NCBI GenBank assembly: GCA_964345225.1
Contig: CAYFQB010000076.1
Coordinates: forward strand, 36,958-100,957
Direction of reading: 5' to 3'
Origin: CAYFQB01 sp964345225
GTDB taxonomy: Bacteria; Nitrospirota; Thermodesulfovibrionia; Thermodesulfovibrionales; UBA6898
Length of the DNA stretch: 64,000 nucleotides
Both the position numbers and the translations under genes were made by a program. Of this stretch, positions 1 to 8,368 are shown piece after piece. The notes under the pieces were generated by a model. It was not told the origin of the DNA. It did no database searches and saw only the letters and a list, made by a program, of their open reading frames with translations. Each line of letters starts with the position of its first letter. Within the stretch, counting starts at the first letter, position 1.

Positions 1-131
1 TTTGACGGCTCAAGAGCTTTTGCCCCGTAAAAAAGCCCTTCCTTTTCTGCGGGGATTGCTGATGAAGGCATAAATATCCATAAAGCATAAAGTATAATAA
101 CCAGGAAAGCAGGCATCATTTCCTCATTCAT
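1..131 (-). CDS. N-terminal fragment of a secreted protein, cut by the window edge
   Basis: On the minus strand an open frame starts at 131 and runs off the window. Its first 43 residues form a short N-terminus, a hydrophobic stretch (about residues 7-21) and a signal-peptidase-like site (PSSAIPA, then EKEGLFYG), so the product is probably exported. The start is uncertain: Met codons at 131, 119 and 116 are all possible, and the best purine-rich ribosome-binding stretch lies inside the first codons, which favours 116. The function cannot be judged from this fragment. Part of this stretch also resembles the CCCCGT repeat vocabulary found elsewhere in the window, so a spurious frame is possible. 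Confidence 0.4.
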   Translation of the reverse strand, partial: MNEEMMPAFLVIILYALWIFMPSSAIPAEKEGLFYGAKALEPS

Positions 132-269
132 GATAATTTGAGTATAAGCTCTTATGTTAATTATAGTTTTTCCGAAAGATAAGTAACATCAATAAAAATC
201 TAAATTTTCAACTTTAGATTTTATTATAATTGCTGAAGGTATAATTTATTTAATAATTATAATTACATA

Positions 270-298
270 TTGACAAAATATAATATATTAGTTAAATT
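270..298 (+). promoter_or_regulatory. Possible sigma-70 promoter for the diheme propeller gene
   Basis: A perfect TTGACA (270-275) is followed after 17 bases by TAAATT (293-298), a weak -10 box. It would give a leader of about 180 bases before the start at 484. The leader contains a perfect 8-bp inverted repeat, GCTATAAG (399-406) and CTTATAGC (420-427), with a 13-base loop, and a GGAGGTG motif near 371 with no long reading frame behind it. I recognise no known riboswitch. Confidence 0.35.
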
Positions 299-483
299 CA
301 AAACAGTAGTAACCTATTTCATATGTCATAGGGGGGATCAAATTTAAAGTCCCAAAATACCAAACTTAATGGAGGTGATGCCAGGAAAAATCTAAGAGGC
401 TATAAGTAATATATAACATCTTATAGCATGGAATTTATTTGTTTTTTAATTGATTGAGAATTCAAAATGTAGGAGGTAACAAA

Positions 484-1725
484 ATGGCAGTTTGTAATAG
501 CGGCAAAAGTAAACTTACTGTTGTACTGTCAATTTTAGGAGTAATTGTTGTAATCTTAGTTATAGCAGCGCTCATTCGCGGTAGCGAACCAAAAGGAGAT
601 TATAAAGGGCGTGTTTTTGTCGCCGGTCACGGTGGACATATTGCTGATGCAAATGTTGTCATTGACCCTTCAGACACAGTAAACCCGATTAAAATCCCGA
701 GCTATGCAGTATGGAGTGGAGATAAGCTGCATATGATACCTCTTGGAGAGTCAAGGGATCATGCATTTCATGATATAAGGATCGACAGCGAGAACCCAAA
801 TACAATATTCTGGTCTACTTATTTTGCTAAGAAACCTTCGGTTATTGTAGGAAAGGCAGATTTAAGGACAAACAAGTGGGTAGCTGAGAAGACATATCAG
901 CTTCCCAAGGAGGTCATTGATTTTGGAAAGACTACAAAATCAACCCTCTACTGTGGATCTGGGCAAAGCGTTAAATATTATCTGCCAGTATTTATGGGTT
1001 ATCCGGGATTCATTGATGTGGTTGAAAAAGGGACTCTCGAACTGAAACACAGGGTTATGTTTGCAAGCAATCCTGAATTGCCTACTAACTACACGTTTAC
1101 CCATGGTAATAACAGCCCTGATATGAAATATATGTATATTGTCATGGGTGAATCTAACCCTGCTCATGCAGTGAAAGGGTTGACCTGGAAAATACACTTT
1201 ATCCTTCTTGATATGGCGGCTTTGATTGACAACGGAGAGTTAAAGATAGTAAAGAGAAATTCTGCTGATTTCCCGGCAGGTACAATAACCTTCAGGGCAA
1301 CATACACACACGATGGTTCAAAGATACTTCAGTCCGGAAGGACAAGGGCAATTGTTCTTGATGCAAATACACTGGAGGTTTTACAGCATAAAGAGTATCC
1401 GATAGAAGGTGACGAGGTTCACGATGTGATTGCAACACCTGACGATAAATACGGCATAGCAACACTCAGAGCTAAGATAGATCAGGATGGTAAAAAAGTT
1501 ATGGATGGACAGATAGCTCTTTATGACATTGCTAATAACAATTGGATAGGAAATGCCACATCTACATGCAAGCATTGCCATAACAAGTGGCAGAAGGGTG
1601 GTCCTCTTGGGTTAGGTCTGAGAGTTGTTGGCTGTACAAGATGCCATCAGGATCAAAGGAATGCCATACACGTAGTAGGCGACAATGTTCTCTGCGGTGC
1701 TGACGAACTACTGGTAAAGAAGTAA
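484..1725 (+). CDS. Membrane-anchored beta-propeller-like protein with C-terminal diheme cytochrome c tail
   Basis: The 413-residue product has one N-terminal membrane segment (about residues 11-31). A long beta-rich region follows, with repeated patterns resembling YVTN/WD40-like propeller blades. Two heme c motifs sit near the C-terminus: CKHCH at 362-366 and CTRCH at 384-388. It is probably a periplasm-facing electron-transfer protein held in the inner membrane. I chose the ATG at 484, not an earlier in-frame codon at 454, because a strong Shine-Dalgarno sequence (AGGAGGT) lies just before it. A strong terminator follows directly. The neighbouring six-heme lipoprotein gene suggests a shared respiratory or metal-redox role. 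The substrate is unknown and I cannot assign a named family. Confidence 0.75.
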   Translation: MAVCNSGKSKLTVVLSILGVIVVILVIAALIRGSEPKGDYKGRVFVAGHGGHIADANVVIDPSDTVNPIKIPSYAVWSGDKLHMIPLGESRDHAFHDIRIDSENPNTIFWSTYFAKKPSVIVGKADLRTNKWVAEKTYQLPKEVIDFGKTTKSTLYCGSGQSVKYYLPVFMGYPGFIDVVEKGTLELKHRVMFASNPELPTNYTFTHGNNSPDMKYMYIVMGESNPAHAVKGLTWKIHFILLDMAALIDNGELKIVKRNSADFPAGTITFRATYTHDGSKILQSGRTRAIVLDANTLEVLQHKEYPIEGDEVHDVIATPDDKYGIATLRAKIDQDGKKVMDGQIALYDIANNNWIGNATSTCKHCHNKWQKGGPLGLGLRVVGCTRCHQDQRNAIHVVGDNVLCGADELLVKK

Positions 1726-1750
1726 GTTTATATTCTGCCTTATATTAGAT

Positions 1751-1785
1751 AAGAGGGAGGGGATTTATTCCCCTCCCTCTTTTTT
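1751..1785 (+). terminator. Rho-independent terminator
   Basis: A perfect 12-bp stem (AAGAGGGAGGGG, 1751-1762, with CCCCTCCCTCTT, 1770-1781), a 7-base loop and a T run follow the diheme gene by 25 bases. The element lies at the end of two convergent genes. The T run serves the plus-strand gene; the minus-strand gene has no good T run on its side. Confidence 0.9.
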
Positions 1786-3053
1786 CATAAGCTTCTGATT
1801 GCCTCGATAGGACTTACTCGTGATGCCCTCCATGCAGGATAGATTCCTGCAAATATCCCAATAACAACAGACAGAATAAGGCACAGGGTAGCAAGGGTGG
1901 GCTCAAAAGTAATCAGGTCCTCACCCATGATATAAGGAGTAATTCCTCTGATTAACCACTCAATAAAAGATGATCCTAAAGTTGTAAGGGCAATACCTGA
2001 TATGCCGCCAATAACAGTCATAATAGCAGCCTCGGTAACAGTCATCCTGAATATATCAGATCTTGAGGCGCCAATAGCCCTCATCATCCCTATCTCCTGG
2101 GTACGTTCAAAAACAGCCATCAAAATTGAATTCATTACACCGGCAGCACTTATTAAAAGTGCAATAATTGCAATAGAAAGGCCAAGGGTCCTGGCAGAAG
2201 CTGCAAATGCTGAAACACTTTTTATTGCAAGTGCAACAGGGATTATCTGGATACCGGGGATTTTTTCAGTCAATTCCTCTGTTACCTTCATCATAGAGTT
2301 AGGGTCTTCCAGCTTTACAGCTATCGCACTAATAGGGTCATCTGTAAGTTTCTCAGTTAACGCACAACATTGGCCTGACTCGATCTCAACCACTTCAAAC
2401 CCTGTCACATTCTTAACCAATGCCTGGGCTGTTGACAAAGGTGCATATATAAATACATCGTCCTTGCCATATGTTTTCTCAAGGATGCCGCTGACTATCA
2501 GGGCCATTCCGGCATTGGGATAGACTAATCTGTCACCTATATTCACTCTTTCTTTCTCGGCAATATCAGAGCCGATTATTACACCATATTCTTTCTTATA
2601 TCCAATAATGCCTGCTGCCTCATCTGCGCCCCTGGGGATATCTCCTTTTATCTTCCAAAGTGGTTTAATTTTTTTTAGATGCTCCATATCGTAACCATAG
2701 ACAAGGACTTTCCCCTTCTTCTCCGGGGTTGGTATATGAAGTATAACCATAGGTGTTGCTATATCAACTCCCTGAATCTTCCTGACTTCTTCAGCTATAC
2801 TTTCGTCCAAAAAACTCGAGGGAACCGCCCCATAGAAAAGGAGTGAGGCAACCTCATGCGGGCAGCCACTTGGTGCAACTACAAATTCTATCTCTGTATT
2901 CTGTAATTCCCTTTCCAGACCTTTTTCAAAACCCTTTGTAATGGAAATGATGGAAAATAAGACAGTTATAGAAGCAGCTATTCCAATAATTGAAAGGATA
3001 CTGCGTGTCCTGTGACGAAATATGTTTTTGAATGCAAGCTTAGATATACTCAT
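1785..3053 (-). CDS. FtsX/MacB-type ABC transporter permease (paralogue of the permease at 6066)
   Basis: This 422-residue protein has the FtsX-like layout: one membrane helix near the N-terminus (about 18-42), a large periplasmic domain, and three C-terminal helices ending in the PAWRASRVSPIEAIRSL-type tail typical of MacB/LolC permeases. It is clearly paralogous to the permease at 6066-7235. Both share a Cys-containing motif, GCPHEVASLLFYGAV (63-77), directly after the first helix. Families like this often work as two permeases with one ATPase. A related two-permease-plus-ATPase set is known from the Campylobacter p19 iron-uptake locus, so metal or redox-linked transport is possible but inferred. 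No clear Shine-Dalgarno sequence is visible at the start. Confidence 0.8.
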   Translation of the reverse strand: MSISKLAFKNIFRHRTRSILSIIGIAASITVLFSIISITKGFEKGLERELQNTEIEFVVAPSGCPHEVASLLFYGAVPSSFLDESIAEEVRKIQGVDIATPMVILHIPTPEKKGKVLVYGYDMEHLKKIKPLWKIKGDIPRGADEAAGIIGYKKEYGVIIGSDIAEKERVNIGDRLVYPNAGMALIVSGILEKTYGKDDVFIYAPLSTAQALVKNVTGFEVVEIESGQCCALTEKLTDDPISAIAVKLEDPNSMMKVTEELTEKIPGIQIIPVALAIKSVSAFAASARTLGLSIAIIALLISAAGVMNSILMAVFERTQEIGMMRAIGASRSDIFRMTVTEAAIMTVIGGISGIALTTLGSSFIEWLIRGITPYIMGEDLITFEPTLATLCLILSVVIGIFAGIYPAWRASRVSPIEAIRSL

Positions 3054-3661
3054 TACGGTTTATTCTAACTTATTTAAGGTTCGTTATAAAAGGTTAACAG
3101 TTTGCCATAAAATATCTAATCTGGTTTCTCTGGTCTATTTGGTTTAAGGACAATTTAATTCTTTGAATTGGAAGTGAGCTGCGCTGGAATTTAATGCTTT
3201 ACATTGGAAGATAGCCTTCGGCTGGAATAGATATATTTATATAGTTTATTTAGTCATTTACTGCTTACTTTTTGTCATTTGCCTTTTTCGCTCTGATACT
3301 CTGATATCCTGATACCCTTATAAATGGCCTACTTCCTCCTTTTTTTCTCCTCACTCCTCACTCCTCACTTCTTACTTTTCTTTTTTAGTGCTTAATGCTT
3401 AACGCCTACTTCCTGCTTTTCTTTTGACTCAATGACCATTGACTTAAAAGGAGCATTTGAGAGGTATTTTGCTGCTGATCCTAAGTTGATGTATAAAATA
3501 TTTCTTGTTGACAGAGAATAATCGTTATGTGAGAATTTAATAATGAACAGTAATTATTGCGGACTATAAAACGTGATAACTTGTTTCTTAAAGTTCTTTA
3601 AAACCCATTCTAATTATTAAGCAAAGAAATACTAAAATACTATTTCGTTAAAGGAGGAATA
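3054..3661. other. 608-base intergenic region with heptamer-rich low-complexity DNA
   Basis: This divergent gap between the permease and the six-heme cytochrome holds no convincing gene. Its middle (about 3239-3440) is low-complexity DNA of the same kind seen at 18.3, 44.2 and 49.4 kb. It includes the heptamer CTCCTCA three times in tandem (3347-3367) and words such as TTACTGCTTACTTTTTG. The last 120 bases are AT-rich and probably carry the promoter for the cytochrome, whose start is preceded by a good AAAGGAGG ribosome-binding site. Confidence 0.6.
3347..3374. repeat. Short heptanucleotide tandem repeat (CTCCTCA)
   Basis: Three perfect CTCCTCA units followed by one variant (CTTCTTA), all in 7-base register. 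On the minus strand it reads TGAGGAG, close to the AAGGAGT heptamer array at the right end of the window. Confidence 0.7.
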
Positions 3662-5482
3662 ATGAATAGCAAAAAGTTTGTTTCAATCATGATAATTTTC
3701 CTGTTAAATGTTGTCCTCGGAGGATGCAAAAAGGAACCCCCTCCAAAACCCCCAGAAGAAAAAAAGGTTTTAACTGATCCTTATGACATACTTGTAAGAA
3801 CATGTACATTGTGTCATGACCTGGACAGGCCATTTTCACAGAGAAATACCCTGGAGGATTGGAGACTCATTGTTCAGAAGATGCAAGAACTTGGCGCAAA
3901 GGCTACTGATGAAGAGTTTGAGAAGATTATTCAGTATCTTGCATATTATTATGGTAAAGGTGATACACGACCACCCCAGGTGGTCAAAAAGACAATTGCA
4001 CCGCCTGTTATAGATACATCGTATCTTTTTGAAGGTGCTAAGCTTGTTACAATGCCCGGCACACAACCGGAAGACAACCGGAAGTTTGATAAAAAAGAGC
4101 TCTGTGGTGCATGCCATGGAGATTATGAGACCTATTCTCCATATGATACATGGAAAGGCTCTATGATGGCTAATGCCACCAGGGACCTTGAAACCTTTGC
4201 CTGTATCGCTATACAGAACAAGATTTTTGAAGGCAAACTCGCAGTAGGGGATTTATGCCTGAGATGTCATACTCCTAAAGGGTGGCTTGAAGGACGTTCC
4301 GAGCCTCCTGACGGATCACTTCTCAGGGGTTCTGACTATGACGGTGTAGACTGCGATTTCTGCCACAGGCAGGTTGATCCGTTTTCAAAAGAGGGCAAGA
4401 CATTGACAAAAGATGATGTGGTAAGGCGGGGTACAGCCCAGTATGTAATTAACGCTGAAAGTGATTTGAAATATGGTCCGTATAAAGACTCTGCATCACC
4501 CAGACATAAAACCCGTTACGTGGAGTATTTTAAAACTTCTGAATTCTGTGCCACATGCCACGAGATAGAAAATCCTGTTTATGGAATGAAAGTACCGATT
4601 GAAAAGACTTATAGTGAATGGCTGTACAGTGATTTTTCAAAGGAAGGTATCGAATGCCAGACCTGCCATATGCCGGTAACCGAAGGTTTTGCTTGTAATG
4701 TAAATAAGGAAAAGAATGAATTCTTCAGAAAGAGACTCCCGAAGCATGAATTTATTGGAGCAAATGCCTGGATGCCCCTTGTGATCATTGAGGCATTTAG
4801 AGATGAACTGGATGATGATGTTATAAAGGCATTGAAGCAGACAGTTGTAAAAGCAGAGGCCATGCTCAAGACTGCAGCAAAGCTTGAAGCTGTGAGGAAC
4901 GGTAATACACTTAAGGTCAAAGTCATCAACCTTACAGGACACAAGCTTCCAACAGGATATCCTGAGGGAAGAAGGATGTGGATTAATGTGAAGTTCCTGG
5001 ATGCAACTGGGAAAGTAATAAAAGAATCAGGTGCATATGATAAAGGAACTGCCGTACTTAAAAAGGATAAGGAGATAAAAGTCTACGAGGCAAAGCCGGG
5101 GACAAAGGGAATCGAGGGTTATCCTGACGGACCTTCTTTCTACTTTGTGCTTAATAATCATATATACAAGGACAACAGGATACCGCCTCGTGGTTTCAGA
5201 AATGCGGATTATGAAAAGTCAATGGCATATATAAAAGGGGCAAAATATGCTGATGGTCAGAACTGGGATATAACTGAATATGAGATTCCTGATGGAACGA
5301 AAGAGGCTGTGGTAACAATGAAATACCAAACAGCTTCAAAGGAGTACATAGAATTCCTCTACGAAAAGAACAAAGGCAACAATATGGACTTTTTTAAGGC
5401 CGGAGAGAAATTGTACAGGTACTGGAAAGAAACAGGTAAATCAAAACCAGTTGATATGGCTACAATAAAGGTTGGCTTATAG
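3662..5482 (+). CDS. Six-heme cytochrome c lipoprotein (monoheme domain fused to a pentaheme domain)
   Basis: The 606-residue protein starts with a lipoprotein signal (lipobox LGGC, Cys22). It carries six CxxCH motifs: CTLCH 48-52, CGACH 148-152, CLRCH 199-203, CDFCH 231-235, CATCH 296-300 and CQTCH 332-336. The first belongs to a small class-I-like monoheme domain (about 40-100). The other five form a block resembling the cytochrome c554 type, including the W..S.M..A.RD pattern near 164-176. The region after about 400 has no heme and looks beta-rich. The protein should be lipid-anchored in the periplasm or on the outer membrane and pass electrons. It has a strong ribosome-binding site, AAAGGAGG. 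Electron donor and acceptor are unknown. Confidence 0.85.
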   Translation: MNSKKFVSIMIIFLLNVVLGGCKKEPPPKPPEEKKVLTDPYDILVRTCTLCHDLDRPFSQRNTLEDWRLIVQKMQELGAKATDEEFEKIIQYLAYYYGKGDTRPPQVVKKTIAPPVIDTSYLFEGAKLVTMPGTQPEDNRKFDKKELCGACHGDYETYSPYDTWKGSMMANATRDLETFACIAIQNKIFEGKLAVGDLCLRCHTPKGWLEGRSEPPDGSLLRGSDYDGVDCDFCHRQVDPFSKEGKTLTKDDVVRRGTAQYVINAESDLKYGPYKDSASPRHKTRYVEYFKTSEFCATCHEIENPVYGMKVPIEKTYSEWLYSDFSKEGIECQTCHMPVTEGFACNVNKEKNEFFRKRLPKHEFIGANAWMPLVIIEAFRDELDDDVIKALKQTVVKAEAMLKTAAKLEAVRNGNTLKVKVINLTGHKLPTGYPEGRRMWINVKFLDATGKVIKESGAYDKGTAVLKKDKEIKVYEAKPGTKGIEGYPDGPSFYFVLNNHIYKDNRIPPRGFRNADYEKSMAYIKGAKYADGQNWDITEYEIPDGTKEAVVTMKYQTASKEYIEFLYEKNKGNNMDFFKAGEKLYRYWKETGKSKPVDMATIKVGL

Positions 5483-5530
5483 AGCGCAATAATAGGCTTT
5501 TAGTAACTCTCTTTAGAAGGTTTTCTGCCT

Positions 5531-5571
5531 GGCATAAAGGAGATTTGTTCTAACTAATCTCCTTTAATGCC
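5531..5571 (+). terminator. Strong hairpin after the six-heme gene, terminator-like but without a T run
   Basis: GGCAT/AAGGAGATT (5531-5545) pairs with AATCTCCTT/ATGCC (5555-5571) with one small mismatch and a loop of about 9 bases. It lies 50 bases after the stop codon. Without a T run, Rho-independent termination is uncertain; it may instead protect the 3' end. Confidence 0.5.
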
Positions 5572-5688
5572 ACTGCAGACGAGTGAACCGTTTCAACAAA
5601 GCAATTCTTAATTCTTGTTTTTCGTAACCAGATGATTTTTGCAATACATTATTTTGCGTTTTCAGAGGTTTCTTAAAAGGTTTAGATA

Positions 5689-6066
5689 ATGTTAATATAT
5701 ACACCGATGAAAAAAGGACATTTAATATTTACAATTGTTTTTTTACTTATAATAATTGCAGGTTGTACTGAGAAATACGGAGGGGGGGTTGATAAAAATA
5801 TCCCTACAGTCTCTGTAAAAGATGTTATTATTAATACTTCTTTAAAAGGTAAAGCAGTTAACCTCGAGGGTAAAATACTCACACAGTGTCAGAGCAAGGG
5901 GTGTTGGTTTTTCCTGAAAGATGATACCGGGCATATACTTGTAGATCTGGACCCAAAAGGATTTACAATCCCTCCGAGAATCGGCAAGAAGGTAAAGGTA
6001 ACCGGGGTTGTTTCAGAGGAATCAGGTGATATAAGAATAATTGCGAGCGGTGTTGAAATTTACTGA
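5689..6066 (+). CDS. DUF4920-like OB-fold lipoprotein, first gene of an ABC transporter operon
   Basis: The 125-residue product has a lipoprotein signal (lipobox IAGC, Cys26) and a small beta-rich domain with CQSKGCW (Cys67 and Cys72), like the GCW motif of DUF4920 OB-fold proteins. The two cysteines could bind a metal or form a disulfide. Its stop codon overlaps the start of the permease gene by one base (TGATG), so the genes are surely co-translated and the lipoprotein is probably a periplasmic partner of the transporter. Start choice: the ATG at 5689 has AAAAGG upstream; the ATG at 5707 would give a more usual signal peptide. Confidence 0.7.
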   Translation: MLIYTPMKKGHLIFTIVFLLIIIAGCTEKYGGGVDKNIPTVSVKDVIINTSLKGKAVNLEGKILTQCQSKGCWFFLKDDTGHILVDLDPKGFTIPPRIGKKVKVTGVVSEESGDIRIIASGVEIY

Positions 6067-7235
6067 TGTTTTTTTTAAAACTTTCATTCAAAAATCTTCT
6101 AAGGCACAGGATAAGAAGTCTTATTACAATGTTTAGTATCTGCTGTGCTGTTGCTGTTTTATTCTCCTTACTCTCATTTAATAGTGGCTTCAAGAAGGGT
6201 CTTGAGAGAGAGATTGAAAGGACAGGTATTGATTTTATGGTTGTAGATTTAGGATGCCCTTACGAGGTTGCTTCTCTGGTACTGCACGGTGCTGTAATTC
6301 CGCAATATCTTGATGAAGATGTAATTGAAAAGCTAAAGGAATTTGATGAGATTCAAATTGCCTCGCCCATGCTTGTTATGCAGATCGAAAATCTTTCCCA
6401 GGCCGAACCAAGACTGGATCTCGTTTATGGATTTGAGATGTCAGATATTAAGAAAATAAAACCATCCTGGAAAATAAAAGGAAACATACCCATGGGTGAG
6501 GATGAGATAATTATAGGCTCTTTGGTAGCAAAAAGTTACAGGCTCAAAGAAGGAGATGAAGTTATATATTCAAAGAAGAGAGAGATTTTTAAGGTCAGCG
6601 GGATACTTGAGAGGACAGCGAGTCAGGATGATGCTGCTGTATATATGCCGATTCAGTCACTTCAGAGGTTGGTGAATAAACCGGATGGCATCACTTCAGT
6701 CGGAATTAAGTTAAAAGACCCGGGCATGTTCGGTTATATAAGAGATAAAATTTCTATAAAGATCCCGGGCACACAGATAGTAACAATGGGACAGATAGCG
6801 AAGAGTATATCAAGCCTTGCATCATCTGCGAGGGTTATGAGTCTTTCAATAGCAGTGATAGCAGTTATAATAAGTGTAATTGGTGTTACGAACTCAATAC
6901 TGATGACTGTATTTGAACGTACACAGGAGATAGGGATGATGAGGGCTATAGGTGCTTCAAGGGGCGATATATTCCGTATTGGTATAAATGAGACGATAAT
7001 ACTTACTTCTGTAGGAGGAGCCTTTGGAATTTTTATAAGTATTATCGGTTCTAAATTTATAGAAGATATTGTTAGAAGTATCACACCGTATGTTCCGGCA
7101 GGTGATATGATAGTATTTGATCCGGTTCTTGCAGCATTGATTTTTATCCTATCGGTACTTTTGGGTATTATTTCTGGACTTTATCCTGCATGGAAGGCAT
7201 CCCGTGTTAGTCCGGTGGAGGCTTTAAATTGGTAG
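6066..7235 (+). CDS. FtsX/MacB-type ABC transporter permease
   Basis: The 389-residue permease has one N-terminal helix (about 18-40), a periplasmic domain, and three C-terminal helices ending in PAWKASRVSPVEALNW. It aligns along its length with the permease at 1785-3053, and the motif GCPYEVASLVLHGAV occupies the same residues, 63-77. It is shorter by 33 residues in the periplasmic domain; the Cys pair near GQCCALTE of the paralogue is missing here. It lies between a lipoprotein and an ATPase gene with overlaps on both sides. The two permeases may form a heterodimer on the single ATPase, although they are encoded 3 kb apart on opposite strands. Confidence 0.85.
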   Translation: MFFLKLSFKNLLRHRIRSLITMFSICCAVAVLFSLLSFNSGFKKGLEREIERTGIDFMVVDLGCPYEVASLVLHGAVIPQYLDEDVIEKLKEFDEIQIASPMLVMQIENLSQAEPRLDLVYGFEMSDIKKIKPSWKIKGNIPMGEDEIIIGSLVAKSYRLKEGDEVIYSKKREIFKVSGILERTASQDDAAVYMPIQSLQRLVNKPDGITSVGIKLKDPGMFGYIRDKISIKIPGTQIVTMGQIAKSISSLASSARVMSLSIAVIAVIISVIGVTNSILMTVFERTQEIGMMRAIGASRGDIFRIGINETIILTSVGGAFGIFISIIGSKFIEDIVRSITPYVPAGDMIVFDPVLAALIFILSVLLGIISGLYPAWKASRVSPVEALNW

Positions 7236-7900
7236 AAAAAGTGCCGATAATAGAACTCGATGGTATTGAGAAGATATACAAACGTGGAGCTGAAGAGATA
7301 CATGCTTTAAGAGATGTTAATCTCAAGTTTTACAAGGATGAATTTATTTCTGTAACCGGCCCGTCAGGCTCTGGCAAGACAACGCTCCTGCATATTTTAG
7401 GATGCCTGGACAGACCAACAAAAGGAACGGTAAAGTTTGATGGTGTTAATGTTGAATCAAAAGATGAGGAGAAACTTGTTAATCTGAGAAGAGAAAAAAT
7501 TGGCTTTGTTTTTCAGCAATTTTATCTGATACCGGGTCTTAATGTTACGGGAAATGTCTCTTTGCCACTGCTTTTTAACAGGAAAGAAGTTGAAAAAGAT
7601 AAGATTAAATCCCTTATTGAAACAGTAGGTCTCAGTGACAGGATAAAACATAAACCAAATCAACTGAGCGGCGGTGAGATGCAGAGAGTCGCCATTGCAA
7701 GGGCAATGGTAAATGATCCGGAAATTATTCTTGCTGATGAACCAACAGGAAATCTTGATACAGAGAATAGTATCAAGATATTTGAACTCCTGAAATCGCT
7801 TAACAAAAACGGTCTTACAATAATAGTTGCTACGCATAACCCTGAAATATCGGCAAATGCAAAGAGGGTTATAAAATTAAAAGACGGCCGGATCGATTAA
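7229..7900 (+). CDS. ABC transporter ATPase, LolD/MacB type
   Basis: This 223-residue nucleotide-binding subunit has all the motifs: Walker A GPSGSGKT (44-51), Q-loop Gln96, signature LSGGE (146-150), Walker B ending IILADE (167-171) and an H-loop in ATHNPE. It overlaps the permease by 7 bases. The start is TTG at 7229, supported by GGAGG at 7217-7221, 7 bases upstream; a GTG at 7241 is the alternative. It should energise the FtsX-type permeases by mechanotransmission rather than classic import. It is distinct from the lolD gene at 13.1 kb. Confidence 0.9.
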   Translation: MVEKVPIIELDGIEKIYKRGAEEIHALRDVNLKFYKDEFISVTGPSGSGKTTLLHILGCLDRPTKGTVKFDGVNVESKDEEKLVNLRREKIGFVFQQFYLIPGLNVTGNVSLPLLFNRKEVEKDKIKSLIETVGLSDRIKHKPNQLSGGEMQRVAIARAMVNDPEIILADEPTGNLDTENSIKIFELLKSLNKNGLTIIVATHNPEISANAKRVIKLKDGRID

Positions 7901-8230
7901 CCCCAAAAATGCATTTCAGTATGTAAAGAGTTGATGAATTAATTAGTTGGACATATTCCTTTCGCTCCCTAGAGGGAAATTTTTACCCGTCTTATGACTC
8001 ATTCGCTCGAATTTTTACCCCTAAAAGAAACTCATCCTTTCCACGGGGTAAAAACTCCCCCGTATACGGGTTACTCCGTTTTACGGGGTCAGACAGTAAA
8101 AATTCGTCCCGACTCATCGGGATCGCTTATTTCGCCATGACGGGTGCCAAAAATTTCACTATGTCCGCTCAAGAAACATGCGCAACTATACAACATGTAT
8201 ACCTGCTTCAAACGCGTTTTTTGTGTTGAG
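7901..8230. mobile_element. MITE-like element, family A, copy 1 (with nested insertion)
   Basis: It starts directly after the ATPase stop codon with CCCCAAAAATGCATTTCAG and ends near 8230 with an imperfect inverted copy (the right arm read backwards contains GTTTGAAGCAGGTATACATG). A 47-base inner segment starting TTAATTAGTTGGACATATTC (about 7937-7983) is identical to the copy at 39.65 kb. Compared with that copy the inner hairpin is split by about 165 bases (7987-8150) containing CCCCTAAAAGAAAC and TTACGGGG words of family B. No open frame for a transposase is present. Confidence 0.65.
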
Positions 8231-8274
8231 TCTGCTTTCCAGAATCATTTATTTTGATGGGAAGCGACCCTAAT

Positions 8275-8314
8275 CCCTAAATCCCTAAATTCCTAAATCC
8301 CTGAATCCCTAAAT
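8275..8314. repeat. Octanucleotide tandem repeat (CCCTAAAT)
   Basis: Five 8-base units, CCCTAAAT with single-base variants (TCCTAAAT, CCCTGAAT), preceded by a shortened CCCTAAT. The period of 8 differs from the 7-base arrays elsewhere in the window. Confidence 0.8.
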
Positions 8315-8368
8315 TTTTTAATTCATTAATTCCTATGTGCTTTGCATTTTGACATGGAGATGCAAATA

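Noticed and set aside
1785..3053. lolC/lolE assignment for the permeases at 1.8 and 6.1 kb
   Set aside because: A proper lolC-lolD pair lies at 13-15 kb, and these two share a distinct GCPxEVASL motif and cytochrome/DUF4920 neighbours.
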